DNA of 64,000 bases from Aminobacter sp039907765 (GCF_039907765.1 NZ_JARDJI010000005.1:1-64000), one strand, 5' to 3'; shown: positions 16,318 through 25,877, counted from the first letter of the stretch. The notes: generated by a model from the letters alone, not told the origin. A program made the numbers and translations.

Positions 16318-19068
16318 TTGGTGTGCGGGGGCTTGTCGCCCAGGTGCAGTGCCGGTTTTCCTGCGCGCCTTTTCGGCGCCATCCTGGCGTGCGCCGCAAT
16401 GCTCGTGCTTGCCGTCGGCGCTGCCTCGGCCGCCGGGGTGAACGGCCGCCGGGCCGCGCTCGTCATCGGCAACTCGACCTACCAGAACCTCGTGCAACTG
16501 CCCAACGCGGTGAACGACGCCGACCGTATCCGCGAGGTGCTGGAACGGGCGAATTTCGAGGTCACGCTGGGCAAGGACCTCGACAAGAAGGGCCTGGAGG
16601 AAGCGATCCTCGGCTTCCTGCGCACGCTGAACGACGGCGACGTGGCCCTGTTCTATTACAGCGGGCACGCCGTGCAGGTGGCCGGCAACAACTACATGAT
16701 CCCGGTCGACGCCAGCCTCGCGACCTCCTACGACCTCGAGGTCGAGGCCTACAACATGTCGAACCTGCTCGAATACATGCGCGAGACCTCGTCGCTGCAG
16801 ATCGCCATACTCGACGCCTGCCGCGCCAACCCCTTCGCCAACAATTCCTACTATGTCGGGCAGAAGAAGGTGGCGGTGGAGGGCAAGAAGGGCCTCGCCA
16901 CCGTGGCGCCCGAGACCGGCACGCTGATCGTCTATTCGACCGCCCCCGACCAGGTGGCGCTGGACGGCAGCGGCGACCTCAGCCCCTTCACCGGCACCTT
17001 CGCCGAATTTGCGCTGAAGCCGAACGTGGAGGTGCGCAAGCTGCTGAGCGACATCCGCTCCGAGGTGGTGCGGCGGACGGACGGCAAGCAGACGCCGTGG
17101 GATACGTCGAGCCTGACGTCGTCCTTCTTCTTCGTCACCCGGCAGAACCTGCTGATCATCGAGGACCTGCGCGAAGTGCGCGTGCCGCCCGGCATCGAAC
17201 AGGTGGCGCTGCGCATCTCGCCGCCGATCACCAGCGGCGACACGCCGCTGGGGCTGAGCTTCACCAAGCTGCCCGACAAGGGCTCGCTGTGGCTCGACGA
17301 CAAAAAGCTCGATCTCGACAGCAAGATCGCGGCCGACGACGTCGAACGGGTGATGCTCAAGCCGTCGGCCGCCGACATGACCGCCGACGAAGTGCGCTAC
17401 AGCGTCACGACCGAGGGCGGGCGCAGCGCCAGCGGCATCGTCAAGGTGGTGGTCGACCCCAAGGCGACGGCGGAGAAGCCGGTCAAGCCGACGCTCGCCA
17501 TCCAGCGCGGCGAGGAGGAAAAGCCCAAGCCCGCGCCGAAGCCGATCCAGGTGGCCATGGCGTCGGACATCGGCACCGGTTTCGTGCCGATGCCGGAAGA
17601 GGTGGTGCGTTCGGTGAGCGTGCCGAACGGCTGGCTGCGGCTCGAAAGCCGCGATCCCGAGACCCAGGTGGCGGTAGGCGAGGACGTCGTGTCCGAGGGC
17701 GACCTGATCAAGGTCGAGGACATCGCCAAGCTGCGCATCCGTCCTTCGCTGCGCGTGGTCAGCGACGCCGAAGCCGCCGAGCCCAGGGTGGCGGCCGGCG
17801 GGCAGCCGGGCACCGAGACCAAACCCGCGGCGGCTCCCCTGCCCGCGCCGAAGGCAATGCCGGCGCCGGTGCGGACCGTGGTGCTGACGCCGGCCGTGAA
17901 GACGCAGGCGCCCGCGCCGATCACCATCAAGGTCGCGGTGTCGGTCAACGAATGCGACACGCTTGCCGCCGAGCCGCTCGACGTCCAGGCGGTGTCGGAC
18001 GGCAGGCTGCCCAACGACATCGACGTGCCCAAGGCGCTTACGGCCTGCAAGGCGGCGGTCGGGCAATATCCGGACGTCGCGCGTTTCAGGTACCAGTATG
18101 CGCGCGCGCTCTACGCGAACGGCCAGTTCGACGCCGCGCTTTCGGAACTCAACGCCGCCAGCGACGCCGGGCATGTGCGGGCGAGCTATCTGCTCGGGCG
18201 GTTGTATCAATTGGGAGCAGGCGTGAAACGCGACGTTCGCAAAGCTGTTTCGCTATATGAAGCAGCCGCCAAGCGCGGCGACCCATATTCGCAATATGCT
18301 TTGGGCCGCGCGCTGATCGACGGACGCGGTGTCGGCACCGACATCGACCGCGGCCTGGCGCTGCTGGGCGGCGCCGCCGAGTCCGGCCACACCTATGCCA
18401 TGAACCAGCTGGGCTGGGAGTACCACATCGGCGAGCGCGTGAAGAAGGACGACGCCAGGGCGCTGCGCTTCTTCACCGAATCCGCCGGGCGGCAGGACAT
18501 CTACGGCATGGTCAATCTCGGCGTCCTCTACCGCGACGGAGGTGGCGTGCAGCAGGATACCGCCAAGGCGGCCGAACTGTTCGAGAAGGCCCGCGCAAAC
18601 GGCCATCCCTATGCCGGCCGGCTGCTGGGGCGCATGGCGGTGAAGAACAAAAGTGCCGACCCTGCCACCCTCGTCCGCTGGTACCGCGAAAGCGCCGAGC
18701 GCGGCGATGCCTGGGGCGCGTTGTTCGCGGCGGAGCTTCTGCAGGACAATCCGTCGCTCAAGGCGGACGACGGCGAAGTCATCCGCCTGCTGGCTCTGGG
18801 CGCGTCTCAGAACGTGCCCGATGCATCCGACGAAGCGAAGGCGGCGCTGGGCAAGATGGGCAGCCGCGACATCGGCATGCAGGTCCAGGCGGCGCTTGCG
18901 CGCATGGGGCAGGATGTCGGCGACATGGACGGCGTTTTGGGCGCGCGCAGCCGCGAAGCCGCGAATGCGGTGCTTGGCGAAGCGGCGCCGCGGGAGCCGC
19001 GGCAATTGTTGATCGATTTGCTTCGGAAGGAGTGGCTGGCCTCAAGGCCCCGGCTCGACATGCTTTGA
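16318..19068 (+). CDS. exported caspase-family protein with Sel1 repeats
   Basis: About 916 residues. A signal peptide (AILACAAMLVLAVGAASA) is followed by a peptidase C14/caspase-like domain with catalytic-type His117 (YYSGHAVQ) and Cys168 (LDACRANPF). A beta-sandwich-like region (about 300-400) and a Pro/Ala/Lys linker come next. At least four Sel1-like helical repeats follow (about 630-790: ASYLLGRLYQLGAGVKRD, YALGRALIDGRGVGTD and so on). GGAGGAGG at 16303-16310 supports either TTG 16318 or GTG 16321. It is divergent from ppkA and followed by a lipoprotein gene. Sel1 repeats bind proteins, so it may be a periplasmic protease or scaffold linked to T6SS control. The function is inferred. Confidence 0.8.
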   Translation: MVCGGLSPRCSAGFPARLFGAILACAAMLVLAVGAASAAGVNGRRAALVIGNSTYQNLVQLPNAVNDADRIREVLERANFEVTLGKDLDKKGLEEAILGFLRTLNDGDVALFYYSGHAVQVAGNNYMIPVDASLATSYDLEVEAYNMSNLLEYMRETSSLQIAILDACRANPFANNSYYVGQKKVAVEGKKGLATVAPETGTLIVYSTAPDQVALDGSGDLSPFTGTFAEFALKPNVEVRKLLSDIRSEVVRRTDGKQTPWDTSSLTSSFFFVTRQNLLIIEDLREVRVPPGIEQVALRISPPITSGDTPLGLSFTKLPDKGSLWLDDKKLDLDSKIAADDVERVMLKPSAADMTADEVRYSVTTEGGRSASGIVKVVVDPKATAEKPVKPTLAIQRGEEEKPKPAPKPIQVAMASDIGTGFVPMPEEVVRSVSVPNGWLRLESRDPETQVAVGEDVVSEGDLIKVEDIAKLRIRPSLRVVSDAEAAEPRVAAGGQPGTETKPAAAPLPAPKAMPAPVRTVVLTPAVKTQAPAPITIKVAVSVNECDTLAAEPLDVQAVSDGRLPNDIDVPKALTACKAAVGQYPDVARFRYQYARALYANGQFDAALSELNAASDAGHVRASYLLGRLYQLGAGVKRDVRKAVSLYEAAAKRGDPYSQYALGRALIDGRGVGTDIDRGLALLGGAAESGHTYAMNQLGWEYHIGERVKKDDARALRFFTESAGRQDIYGMVNLGVLYRDGGGVQQDTAKAAELFEKARANGHPYAGRLLGRMAVKNKSADPATLVRWYRESAERGDAWGALFAAELLQDNPSLKADDGEVIRLLALGASQNVPDASDEAKAALGKMGSRDIGMQVQAALARMGQDVGDMDGVLGARSREAANAVLGEAAPREPRQLLIDLLRKEWLASRPRLDML

Positions 19069-19096
19069 AATCTCGAAACCGACAGGGAGACACGAA

Positions 19097-19360
19097 ATGC
19101 GATCGCTCGTCCTCAGGCTGCTCATGGCGACCGCGGCCGTATCGGTGGCGGGGTGTCTCCCGATGATGAAGGCGGAGGAGCCCGTCGTGGTCCAGCCGGC
19201 TCCGGTCCAGGTCAAGAAGGCGCCGGTGAAGAAGGTGGCGGCGGCACCGGCACCGGTGCAGAAGAAGGTGGTCAAGAAGCCTATCGTTCCGCCCACTCCG
19301 GCTGCGAACGAGCGTGGGGACAGGGAGGGCAGTGACAGCGGTGGTGGTTGGGGCGGATAG
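19097..19360 (+). CDS. small Lys/Pro-rich lipoprotein
   Basis: 87 residues: a lipoprotein signal with lipobox VAGC, then a low-complexity tail of Val/Lys/Pro/Ala repeats (APVQVKKAPVKKVAAAPAPV) ending in Gly/Ser. The basic tail could contact peptidoglycan or acidic partners in the periplasm. It starts 28 bases after the caspase/Sel1 gene with GGGAGA upstream, so the two are probably co-transcribed. Its stop lies 15 bases from the convergent clpV stop. No known family. Confidence 0.7.
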   Translation: MRSLVLRLLMATAAVSVAGCLPMMKAEEPVVVQPAPVQVKKAPVKKVAAAPAPVQKKVVKKPIVPPTPAANERGDREGSDSGGGWGG

Positions 19361-19375
19361 AGTCGCTGGCCACGC

Positions 19376-22300
19376 CTACCCGAACTCGTAGGTGAACCCC
19401 TCGCCTGACGCGCCCACGGTGACGCGCGTGAGCTTTTCGCCGTCGAGCGAGCGGTTGAGCACGCCGCGGCTCAACTCCGGCAAAAGCGTGTTGGTCAGGA
19501 TCGCGTCGATCATGCGGCCGCCGGATTCGATCTCGGTGCAGCGCGCCTTGATGAGCTCCATCACGCCCTCGCCGATGACCAGTTCGGCGCCGTGGCTGGC
19601 CGCCAGCCGCCGCGCGATCTTGGCGAAGTGGTGGCGGGTGATCGCCTCGATCATGTCGCCCGACAGCGGATAGTAGGGGATGGTCACGACGCGGCCGAGG
19701 AAGGCCGCGGGAAAGACCTTGAGCAGCGGCGCCCGCAAGGCCGCGTCGAGGTCCTCGACCTTCTCGCGCAGCTGGCCGTTCCTGGTCTTCTGCATGATGA
19801 CCTCGGAGCCGACATTGGAGGTGAGCAGGATCAGCGCGTTCTTGAAGTCGATGCGCCGGCCCTCGCTGTCGTCCATCATGCCCTTGTCGAAGACCTGGAA
19901 GAAGATCTCGTGCACGTCGGGATGGGCCTTCTCGACCTCGTCGAGCAGGATCACCGAATAGGGCCGGCGCCTGACCGCCTCGGTCAGGATGCCGCCCTTG
20001 CCGTAGCCGACATAGCCGGGCGGCGCGCCCTTGAGGGTGGAGACGGTGTGCGCCTCCTGAAACTCCGACATGTTGATGGAGATGAGGTTCTGCTCGCCGC
20101 CATAGAGCGTCTCGGCCAGCGCCAGCGCCGTCTCGGTCTTGCCGACGCCCGACGGCCCGCAGAGCAGGAACACGCCGACCGGCTTTTCCGGCGCGCCGAG
20201 GCCGGCGCGGCTGGTCTGCACGCGCTTTGCGATCATTTCCATTGCATGATCCTGGCCCACCACGCGCTCGGCCAGCGTCTGCGCCAGGCGCAGCGCCTTC
20301 TCGGTCTGGCTCGACAGCATGCGGCCGGTGGGGATGCCGGTCCAGTCCTGCACTACGGCGGCGACCGCGTTGCGGTCGACCGACAGGAGGATCAGCGGCG
20401 CTTCGCCCTGGGCTTCGGCGAGCGTCGCCATCAGTTGCTTGAGCCGGGCGAGATCGGCGACGGGATCGGAGGGCGGGGATTTTGTCTCTCCCTTGCCCTT
20501 GGCCGGCGTGTCGCTTGCGGAGGTATCCCCGCCCGTGGCCGTAGCCGTACCCCCACCCCTAACCCCTCCCCACAAGGGGGAGGGAGATTCCTGCGCTTGC
20601 GCGGAAATATTGCCGGCGGTTGCGACGGCTGCAGCAGCCGCTTCGGCGATGTCACCCCTCTCCCCCTGTCGGGCCTGCGCTTCGCCAGCCTCGGCGATTG
20701 CCATCGAATTCGCTGACGATGCCGGCTCCCCTCCCCCTTGTGGGGAGGGGTTAGGGGTGGGGGTACCTGAACCGTCGGCCGTTGCCGAAGCTGGTGGCGT
20801 TTCTCCTCCTTCTTCCGGCGCAAGTTCATCCGCGCCCGAAGCTCCCGTCACAGGGTCGAGCGGCACGCCCTGCCCGCGCAGCCGGGCGCGCAGTTCCAGA
20901 ATTTCGGCGGCAAGCGCCTTCTCGGCGTCCCAGCGCACCTGCGCGGCCGCCAGCGCCGTCTCGGTGTCGGCCAGGCCTATTTCGACGCGCGCGCGCCTGT
21001 CGTCGACCTCTATGCCGATCGCCGCCTCGCGGCCGATGATGCCCTGCTCGACCTCGAGCGCCTGCTTGCGGCGCATCAGGTCCTCGACCTCGCCCGGCCG
21101 GGCGTGCTGCGAGACGGCGACGCGGGCGCAGGCCGTGTCGAGCAGGCTGACGGCCTTGTCGGGCAGTTGGCGCGCGGGAATGTAGCGGTGCGACAGCCGG
21201 ACCGCGGTTTCGATCGCCTCGTCGAGGATCTGCACCTGGTGGTGCTTCTCCAGCATGCCGGCGACGCCGCGCAGCATCAGGATGGCGGCGGCCTCCTCGG
21301 GCTCCTCGATCTTGACCACCTGGAAGCGGCGGGTGAGTGCGGGGTCCTTCTCGATGTGCTGCTTGTACTCGGCCCAGGTGGTGGCGGCGATGGTGCGCAG
21401 CTCGCCGCGCGCCAGCGCCGGCTTGAGCAGGTTGGCGGCATCGCCCGTGCCGGCAGCGCCCCCGGCGCCGATCAGCGTGTGCGCCTCGTCGATGAACAGG
21501 ATGATCGGCACCGCGGACGACTGCACCTCGTCGATGACCGCCTTCAGACGCTTCTCGAACTCGCCTTTGACGCTGGCGCCCGCCTGCATCAGCCCGACGT
21601 CGAGCATGCGCACGCTGACGTCCTCGAGCATCGGCGGCACGTCGCCCTCGGCGATGCGCAGCGCGAAGCCCTCGACCACGGCGGTCTTGCCGACGCCCGC
21701 CTCGCCGGTGAGGATCGGGTTGTTCTGGCGCCGCCGCATCAGGATGTCGACGATCTGGCGGATTTCGGGATCGCGGCCGACCACGGGATCGATCTTGCCG
21801 TCCCTGGCGCGCTGGGTGAGGTCGGTGGCGTATTTGGCGAGCGCCGAATCGCCACCCGGCCCGGCACGCCGCGGCGTCTCGGAGGCAGGCGCGGCGACCG
21901 GCGCGCCGGCTTCGATCGAACCCTCCATGACCTCGCCGAAGCGGCCGATGACGGCGTCGGCGTCGACCTTGTCGAACTCGGCGCTGATCTTCGACACCAG
22001 CCCTTCCAGCACCGGTGTCCTGAGGCAGGCGAGCAGGATGTGGGCGCTGCGCACCTCCTCGGTGCCGAATTCGAGCGTGGCGAGGCTCCACGCCTCCTGG
22101 ATGGCGTGGAAGATGTGGTCGGAGAATTCTTCGATCGACGTCGCGCCGTAAGGCAGCTTGTCGACGGCGCGCGTCATGTCGGCGGCAATTCGCGCGGCGT
22201 CGACGCCCGCGTCGCGCAGGATCATCTGCATGTCGGAGCGGTCGGACAGGACCAGCTGCTCGATGAAGTGGACGAGCTCGACATAGGGGTTGCCGCGGAG

Positions 22301-22420
22301 CTTCGCGGTGTCGGCGGCGGCCTTGAAGGCGCGCACGCATGTGGGGTTGAGCTTGCCGACGAGTTCCTTGCGCTTGACGCCCTGCGATGCCCTGCGCTGC
22401 TGCATGCCCCTTTGTTCCAT
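19376..22420 (-). CDS. clpV: T6SS sheath-disassembly ATPase ClpV (TssH)
   Basis: 1014 residues, which is 110-130 longer than usual. An N-terminal Clp domain (about 1-160) is followed by NBD1 with Walker A GEAGVGKTAVVEG, a middle coiled coil, and NBD2 with GPSGVGKTETALALAE and the ClpV hallmark NMSEFQEAHTVSTLKGAPPGYVGYG. It extracts TssB/TssC from contracted sheaths. The extra length lies at about residues 530-650, between the middle domain and NBD2, where palindromic repeat DNA is read in frame (PTPNPSPQGGG and SPSPLWGGVRGGG). The start is ATG 22420 (MEQRGMQQRR); an ATG 16 codons upstream is less likely. It is divergent from the tssA operon. Confidence 0.95.
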   Translation of the reverse strand: MEQRGMQQRRASQGVKRKELVGKLNPTCVRAFKAAADTAKLRGNPYVELVHFIEQLVLSDRSDMQMILRDAGVDAARIAADMTRAVDKLPYGATSIEEFSDHIFHAIQEAWSLATLEFGTEEVRSAHILLACLRTPVLEGLVSKISAEFDKVDADAVIGRFGEVMEGSIEAGAPVAAPASETPRRAGPGGDSALAKYATDLTQRARDGKIDPVVGRDPEIRQIVDILMRRRQNNPILTGEAGVGKTAVVEGFALRIAEGDVPPMLEDVSVRMLDVGLMQAGASVKGEFEKRLKAVIDEVQSSAVPIILFIDEAHTLIGAGGAAGTGDAANLLKPALARGELRTIAATTWAEYKQHIEKDPALTRRFQVVKIEEPEEAAAILMLRGVAGMLEKHHQVQILDEAIETAVRLSHRYIPARQLPDKAVSLLDTACARVAVSQHARPGEVEDLMRRKQALEVEQGIIGREAAIGIEVDDRRARVEIGLADTETALAAAQVRWDAEKALAAEILELRARLRGQGVPLDPVTGASGADELAPEEGGETPPASATADGSGTPTPNPSPQGGGEPASSANSMAIAEAGEAQARQGERGDIAEAAAAAVATAGNISAQAQESPSPLWGGVRGGGTATATGGDTSASDTPAKGKGETKSPPSDPVADLARLKQLMATLAEAQGEAPLILLSVDRNAVAAVVQDWTGIPTGRMLSSQTEKALRLAQTLAERVVGQDHAMEMIAKRVQTSRAGLGAPEKPVGVFLLCGPSGVGKTETALALAETLYGGEQNLISINMSEFQEAHTVSTLKGAPPGYVGYGKGGILTEAVRRRPYSVILLDEVEKAHPDVHEIFFQVFDKGMMDDSEGRRIDFKNALILLTSNVGSEVIMQKTRNGQLREKVEDLDAALRAPLLKVFPAAFLGRVVTIPYYPLSGDMIEAITRHHFAKIARRLAASHGAELVIGEGVMELIKARCTEIESGGRMIDAILTNTLLPELSRGVLNRSLDGEKLTRVTVGASGEGFTYEFG
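20545..20775. repeat. inverted pair of palindromic repeat units inside clpV
   Basis: Two copies of the same palindromic unit lie head to head about 140 bases apart. The copy at 20549-20588 contains CCCCTAACCCCTCCCCACAA followed by GGGGGAGGG. The copy at 20730-20771 is its reverse complement (CTCCCCCTTGTGGGGAGGGG followed by TTAGGGGTGGGGG). A third fragment, TCACCCCTCTCCCCCTG, lies between them (about 20650-20667). The units resemble the short REP/RPE-like elements of Rhizobiales. The reading frame stays open through all of them. Confidence 0.85.
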
Positions 22421-22658
22421 GGGACTGCTCCGATGGCCGGACTGCGTTGCCGACAGCTTGCCACACAAAGCGGAAGTTTACAAAGCGGTGCCGGGGTTTA
22501 GCGGTATCAGACGAAACCGGAACAATTCGCACGATGCAGGTCACCATCGCTTAATCCATGGCTTCGCCCAACTTTGAGCACGCATCGAATTGTGATAAAC
22601 CAAGGCTGAGTGAAATACCGGCGACTTCCGACCTTCGAGTACTGGCGTGGGGGGATGC
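22421..22658. promoter_or_regulatory. divergent control region between clpV and the tssA operon
   Basis: About 240 bases separate the two divergent starts, and the region must carry the promoters of the main T6SS operon and of clpV. Candidate elements near the tssA side include TTGAGC at about 22573 and AT-rich TTGTGATAAACC near 22591-22602. None is a strong match to a sigma-70 or sigma-54 consensus, so no exact promoter is called. Confidence 0.4.
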
Positions 22659-23798
22659 GTGGTTGATCTTGCTCTCTGGCTTAGTCCGCTGGACGGTGCG
22701 AATCCGTCGGGAGAAGATTTGCGCAACGATCCCCGCTTCCACGAGCTGGAGCGGCTGACCGAACCCGCCGCCGAAGTCGTCCACGACGCCAACAACAAGC
22801 CCTCGGCGGAAGTCGCCGTGCCGGTCGACTGGTCGGCCGTCCTGCGCAAGGCCGACGAACTCAGGCCGCATGGCCGCGACCTGCGCCTGCTCATCATCGT
22901 CACCCGCGCACTCGCCAACGAAGAGGGTTTTCCCGGTCTCGCCGAAGGCCTGACGCTGATCGCGCGGAGCTTCGAGCAGCACTGGGAGACCATGCACCCT
23001 GCCCTGCGGCCCGCCGGCACGCCGCGCGACGCGGCGCTGAGGCGCGTCAACGCGCTGCTCGACCTGCAGAATGCCCAGGACGGGCTGTTGGGGAACCTGC
23101 GGCGCATGAAGCTGTTTGCCCCGCGCGGGGTCGGCCCGGTGAGCGGCCGCGACCTCGAGCAGGCGGCGATCGACGAGCGGGTGATGCTGCAGGAGGCCGC
23201 ACAAGGGCTGAGCAGCAGCGAAAGGGCCGCACTTGCAACCGCCCATGAGCAATTGTTGGCGCGGGTGCGCAGCGCCTGCGCGGCGCAGCGGGACCAGGCG
23301 CCGGCGGAACTGGACCGGCTGGCAGCCGAGCTGCAGGCCGCACGCGCCGCCCTCGATGAGCTCGACAAGGCGTTCAACGCCCGCGTCGAGGCGACGGGTT
23401 CGGCCGTGCCGTCGCTGTCGCGCTTCCTGGAACGCGCCCTGGCCACGCTCGAACGCGTCTCGGCGCGCGCGGCGCCCGCCGGCGCCGAGGCGCCCCCGCC
23501 TCCGGTCGGCAACGGCCACGACCCCGCGCCCGCAGCCGTGCAGGCCGGCGCGGCTGTGCTGCCGGAGCGGATCAATTCGCGCGACGACGTGGTCAAGTGC
23601 CTCGACCTCGTCATCTCGTTCTACGACCGAACCGAACCGTCGAGCCCGATCCCGCATCTGGCGCGGCGCGTGCGCAGGATGGTGCCGATGGATTTCGTAG
23701 AGCTGATGGAAGATCTGGCCCCCTCCGGGCTGAAGGAATTCCGGCTCCTGGCCGGGGTTCCGGACACGAAGAAGACGCCCCAGAAGGATGAAAGGTAG
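22659..23798 (+). CDS. tssA: T6SS protein TssA (ImpA N-terminal type)
   Basis: About 379 residues. The ImpA N-terminal domain is recognisable from LALWLSPLDGANPSGEDLRNDPRFHELER, followed by WSAVLRKADELRPHGRDLRLLIIVTRALANEEGFPGL. The middle is a helical Ala/Glu-rich linker, and the C-terminus has NSRDD-like VVKCLDLVISFYDRTEPSSPIPHLARR, the conserved TssA tail motif. TssA binds the baseplate and coordinates tail-tube and sheath polymerisation. The GTG start at 22659 is chosen for the GGGGGG stretch just upstream; GTG 22647 is an alternative. It is first in the T6SS operon, six bases before tssB. Confidence 0.9.
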   Translation: MVDLALWLSPLDGANPSGEDLRNDPRFHELERLTEPAAEVVHDANNKPSAEVAVPVDWSAVLRKADELRPHGRDLRLLIIVTRALANEEGFPGLAEGLTLIARSFEQHWETMHPALRPAGTPRDAALRRVNALLDLQNAQDGLLGNLRRMKLFAPRGVGPVSGRDLEQAAIDERVMLQEAAQGLSSSERAALATAHEQLLARVRSACAAQRDQAPAELDRLAAELQAARAALDELDKAFNARVEATGSAVPSLSRFLERALATLERVSARAAPAGAEAPPPPVGNGHDPAPAAVQAGAAVLPERINSRDDVVKCLDLVISFYDRTEPSSPIPHLARRVRRMVPMDFVELMEDLAPSGLKEFRLLAGVPDTKKTPQKDER

Positions 23799-23804
23799 CC
23801 AAGC

Positions 23805-24344
23805 ATGCCAGCCGAAAGCAAAGCAAAGGTCATCGAGCGCAATCGTGCACCGCGCGTGCAGATCGCCTACGACGTGGAGACCTACGGCAGCCCGACCACG
23901 ATCGAACTGCCGTTCGTCATGGGCGTGATGGCCGATCTCTCCGGAGCGTCGCAGACCAGGGAAGCGATGAAGTCGATCCAGGATCGCAGCTTCGTCGAGA
24001 CCGACGCCAACCGGTTCCCGAAATTCATGGAAGCGCTGGGGCCAAGGGTGAAGGCGCGGGTGAAGAACACCCTGCCCGTCGCCGAGGGCCAGGCGACGGA
24101 CGAGGAGCTGGCGGTCGACCTGAGCTTCGCCAGCATGGGCGACTTCGCTCCCGACAAGGTCGCCGAGCAGGTTCCGCAGTTGGCGGAAATTCTCAAGATG
24201 CGCCGCCAACTCGTTGAATTGCTGGGCTTCATGGATGGCCGCGTGGATGCCGAAAAGCGCATCGCCCAGCTCCTGAACAACGAACCGCTTCTGGGACAGA
24301 TCGCCAGCCAGGCCGTGGCCGGCGAAGACAAGGTCGAGGGCTGA
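23805..24344 (+). CDS. tssB: T6SS contractile sheath small subunit TssB
   Basis: 179 residues of the VipA/IglA family, with the N-terminal signature RVQIAYDVETYGSPTTIELPF, then GVMADLSG and RSFVETDANRF. TssB and TssC form the helical sheath whose contraction drives the Hcp tube outward, and the sheath is recycled by ClpV. Length and domain are normal. It begins six bases after tssA and three bases before tssC. Confidence 0.97.
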   Translation: MPAESKAKVIERNRAPRVQIAYDVETYGSPTTIELPFVMGVMADLSGASQTREAMKSIQDRSFVETDANRFPKFMEALGPRVKARVKNTLPVAEGQATDEELAVDLSFASMGDFAPDKVAEQVPQLAEILKMRRQLVELLGFMDGRVDAEKRIAQLLNNEPLLGQIASQAVAGEDKVEG

Positions 24345-24347
24345 ACC

Positions 24348-25850
24348 ATGGCCGAACAGCAGAAAGTCGCAACCGTCGCCGAGGCCGAAGCCGTCGACCT
24401 GGGCGAATTCGGCGAACTCCTCGAAAAGGACTTCAAGGTCAAGAAGGACGACAGCGAGAAGCTGCAGCAGCTGGTGCGCAACCTGGCGCTCGCCGCCAAG
24501 TCGCGCTCCGAGACGACGACGATCTCGTCGAATGCGATCAAGTCGATCAAGTCGCTGATCGCCGGCATCGACAAGATGCTGTCGGAGCAGGTGAACGAGA
24601 TCCTGCATGCGCCGGAAGTGCGCGAGATGGAAGGCACCTGGCGCGGCCTCTGGTACCTGGTCAACAACACCGAGACCGACCAGAAGCTGAAGATCCGGGT
24701 GATGAACATCTCCAAGGAGCAGCTGGCCGATACGCTCGAAGACTACGAAGGCCAGATGTGGGACCAGAGCCCCATCTTCAAGAAGGTCTATACGGACGAA
24801 TACTCGATGTTCGGCGGCGAGCCGTTCGGCTGCCTGATCGGCGCCTACGAGTTCTCCAACCACCCCCGCGACGTCAGCCTGCTGCGCAACATCTCGGGCA
24901 TCTGCGCCTCGGCGCACACGCCGTTGATCGCGGCCGCCTCGCCGCGCCTGTTCCGCATGGACAGCTGGCAGGAACTGCCGAATCCGCAGGACCTGCAGCA
25001 GATCGTCTCCAATCCCGCCTATGCGTCGTGGCAGTCGCTGCGCGAGAGCGAGGACGCGCGCTACATCGGGCTCGCCATGCCGCGCGTGCTGGCCCGCCTG
25101 CCCTATGGCTCGGAGACGGTGCCGGTGAAGGGCTTCGCCTTCGAGGAGGAGGTGCAGGGCGACCACCACAGATATGTCTGGATGAACGCCGCCTTCCCGA
25201 TGGGGGTCAACATCAACCGCAGCCACAAGCTGTTCGGCTGGGGCACCCAGATCCGCGGCGTCGAGAACGGCGGCGCGGTGATCAACCTGCCGGTGCACAG
25301 CTTCCCGACCGACGACGGCACGGTGGCGATGAAATGCCCGACCGAAGTGGCGATCGACGACCGGCGCGAGGCGGAGCTCGCCAAGCTCGGGCTGATGCCG
25401 ATCCTGCACCGCAAGAACACCGACATCGCGGCCTTCATCGGCGCGCATTCGCTGCAGGACGACGAGACGCGCGCCGGTCGGCTGGTCGATCCGGACGCGC
25501 AATCCAACGAGCGGCTGAGCGCCAACCTGCCCTATCTGTTCCCGGTCTCGCGCTTCGCCCACTATCTGAAGGCGATCGCGCGCGACAAGATCGGTTCGTT
25601 CAAGGAACGCTCCGACATGCAGATCTGGCTGACGGAGTGGATCAACCGCTACGTGCTGGCCAATCCGGCCTTCGCCGACGACAAAGCCCGCGCCAAGCGG
25701 CCGCTGGCCGCCGCGGAGGTCCAGGTCGACAGCGTCGAGGGGCGGCCCGGCTACTACAACGCCCGTTTCTACCTGCGCCCGCACTACCAACTGGAAGGGA
25801 TCAACGCTTCGCTCCGCCTCGTTTCGGAGCTGCCTTCCGTCAAGTCCTGA
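24348..25850 (+). CDS. tssC: T6SS contractile sheath large subunit TssC
   Basis: 500 residues of the VipB/IglB family. Conserved segments include EMEGTWRGLWYLVNNTETD, FGCLIGAYEFSNHPRDV, YASWQSLRESEDARYIGLAMPR and the C-terminal LRPHYQLEGINASLRLVSELP. It pairs with TssB to build the sheath. It lies immediately downstream of tssB and 27 bases upstream of hcp, a gap that holds the strong ribosome site GGAGAG. Confidence 0.97.
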   Translation: MAEQQKVATVAEAEAVDLGEFGELLEKDFKVKKDDSEKLQQLVRNLALAAKSRSETTTISSNAIKSIKSLIAGIDKMLSEQVNEILHAPEVREMEGTWRGLWYLVNNTETDQKLKIRVMNISKEQLADTLEDYEGQMWDQSPIFKKVYTDEYSMFGGEPFGCLIGAYEFSNHPRDVSLLRNISGICASAHTPLIAAASPRLFRMDSWQELPNPQDLQQIVSNPAYASWQSLRESEDARYIGLAMPRVLARLPYGSETVPVKGFAFEEEVQGDHHRYVWMNAAFPMGVNINRSHKLFGWGTQIRGVENGGAVINLPVHSFPTDDGTVAMKCPTEVAIDDRREAELAKLGLMPILHRKNTDIAAFIGAHSLQDDETRAGRLVDPDAQSNERLSANLPYLFPVSRFAHYLKAIARDKIGSFKERSDMQIWLTEWINRYVLANPAFADDKARAKRPLAAAEVQVDSVEGRPGYYNARFYLRPHYQLEGINASLRLVSELPSVKS

Positions 25851-25877
25851 TTTTGTCCTTGAGCCACGGAGAGCGAA

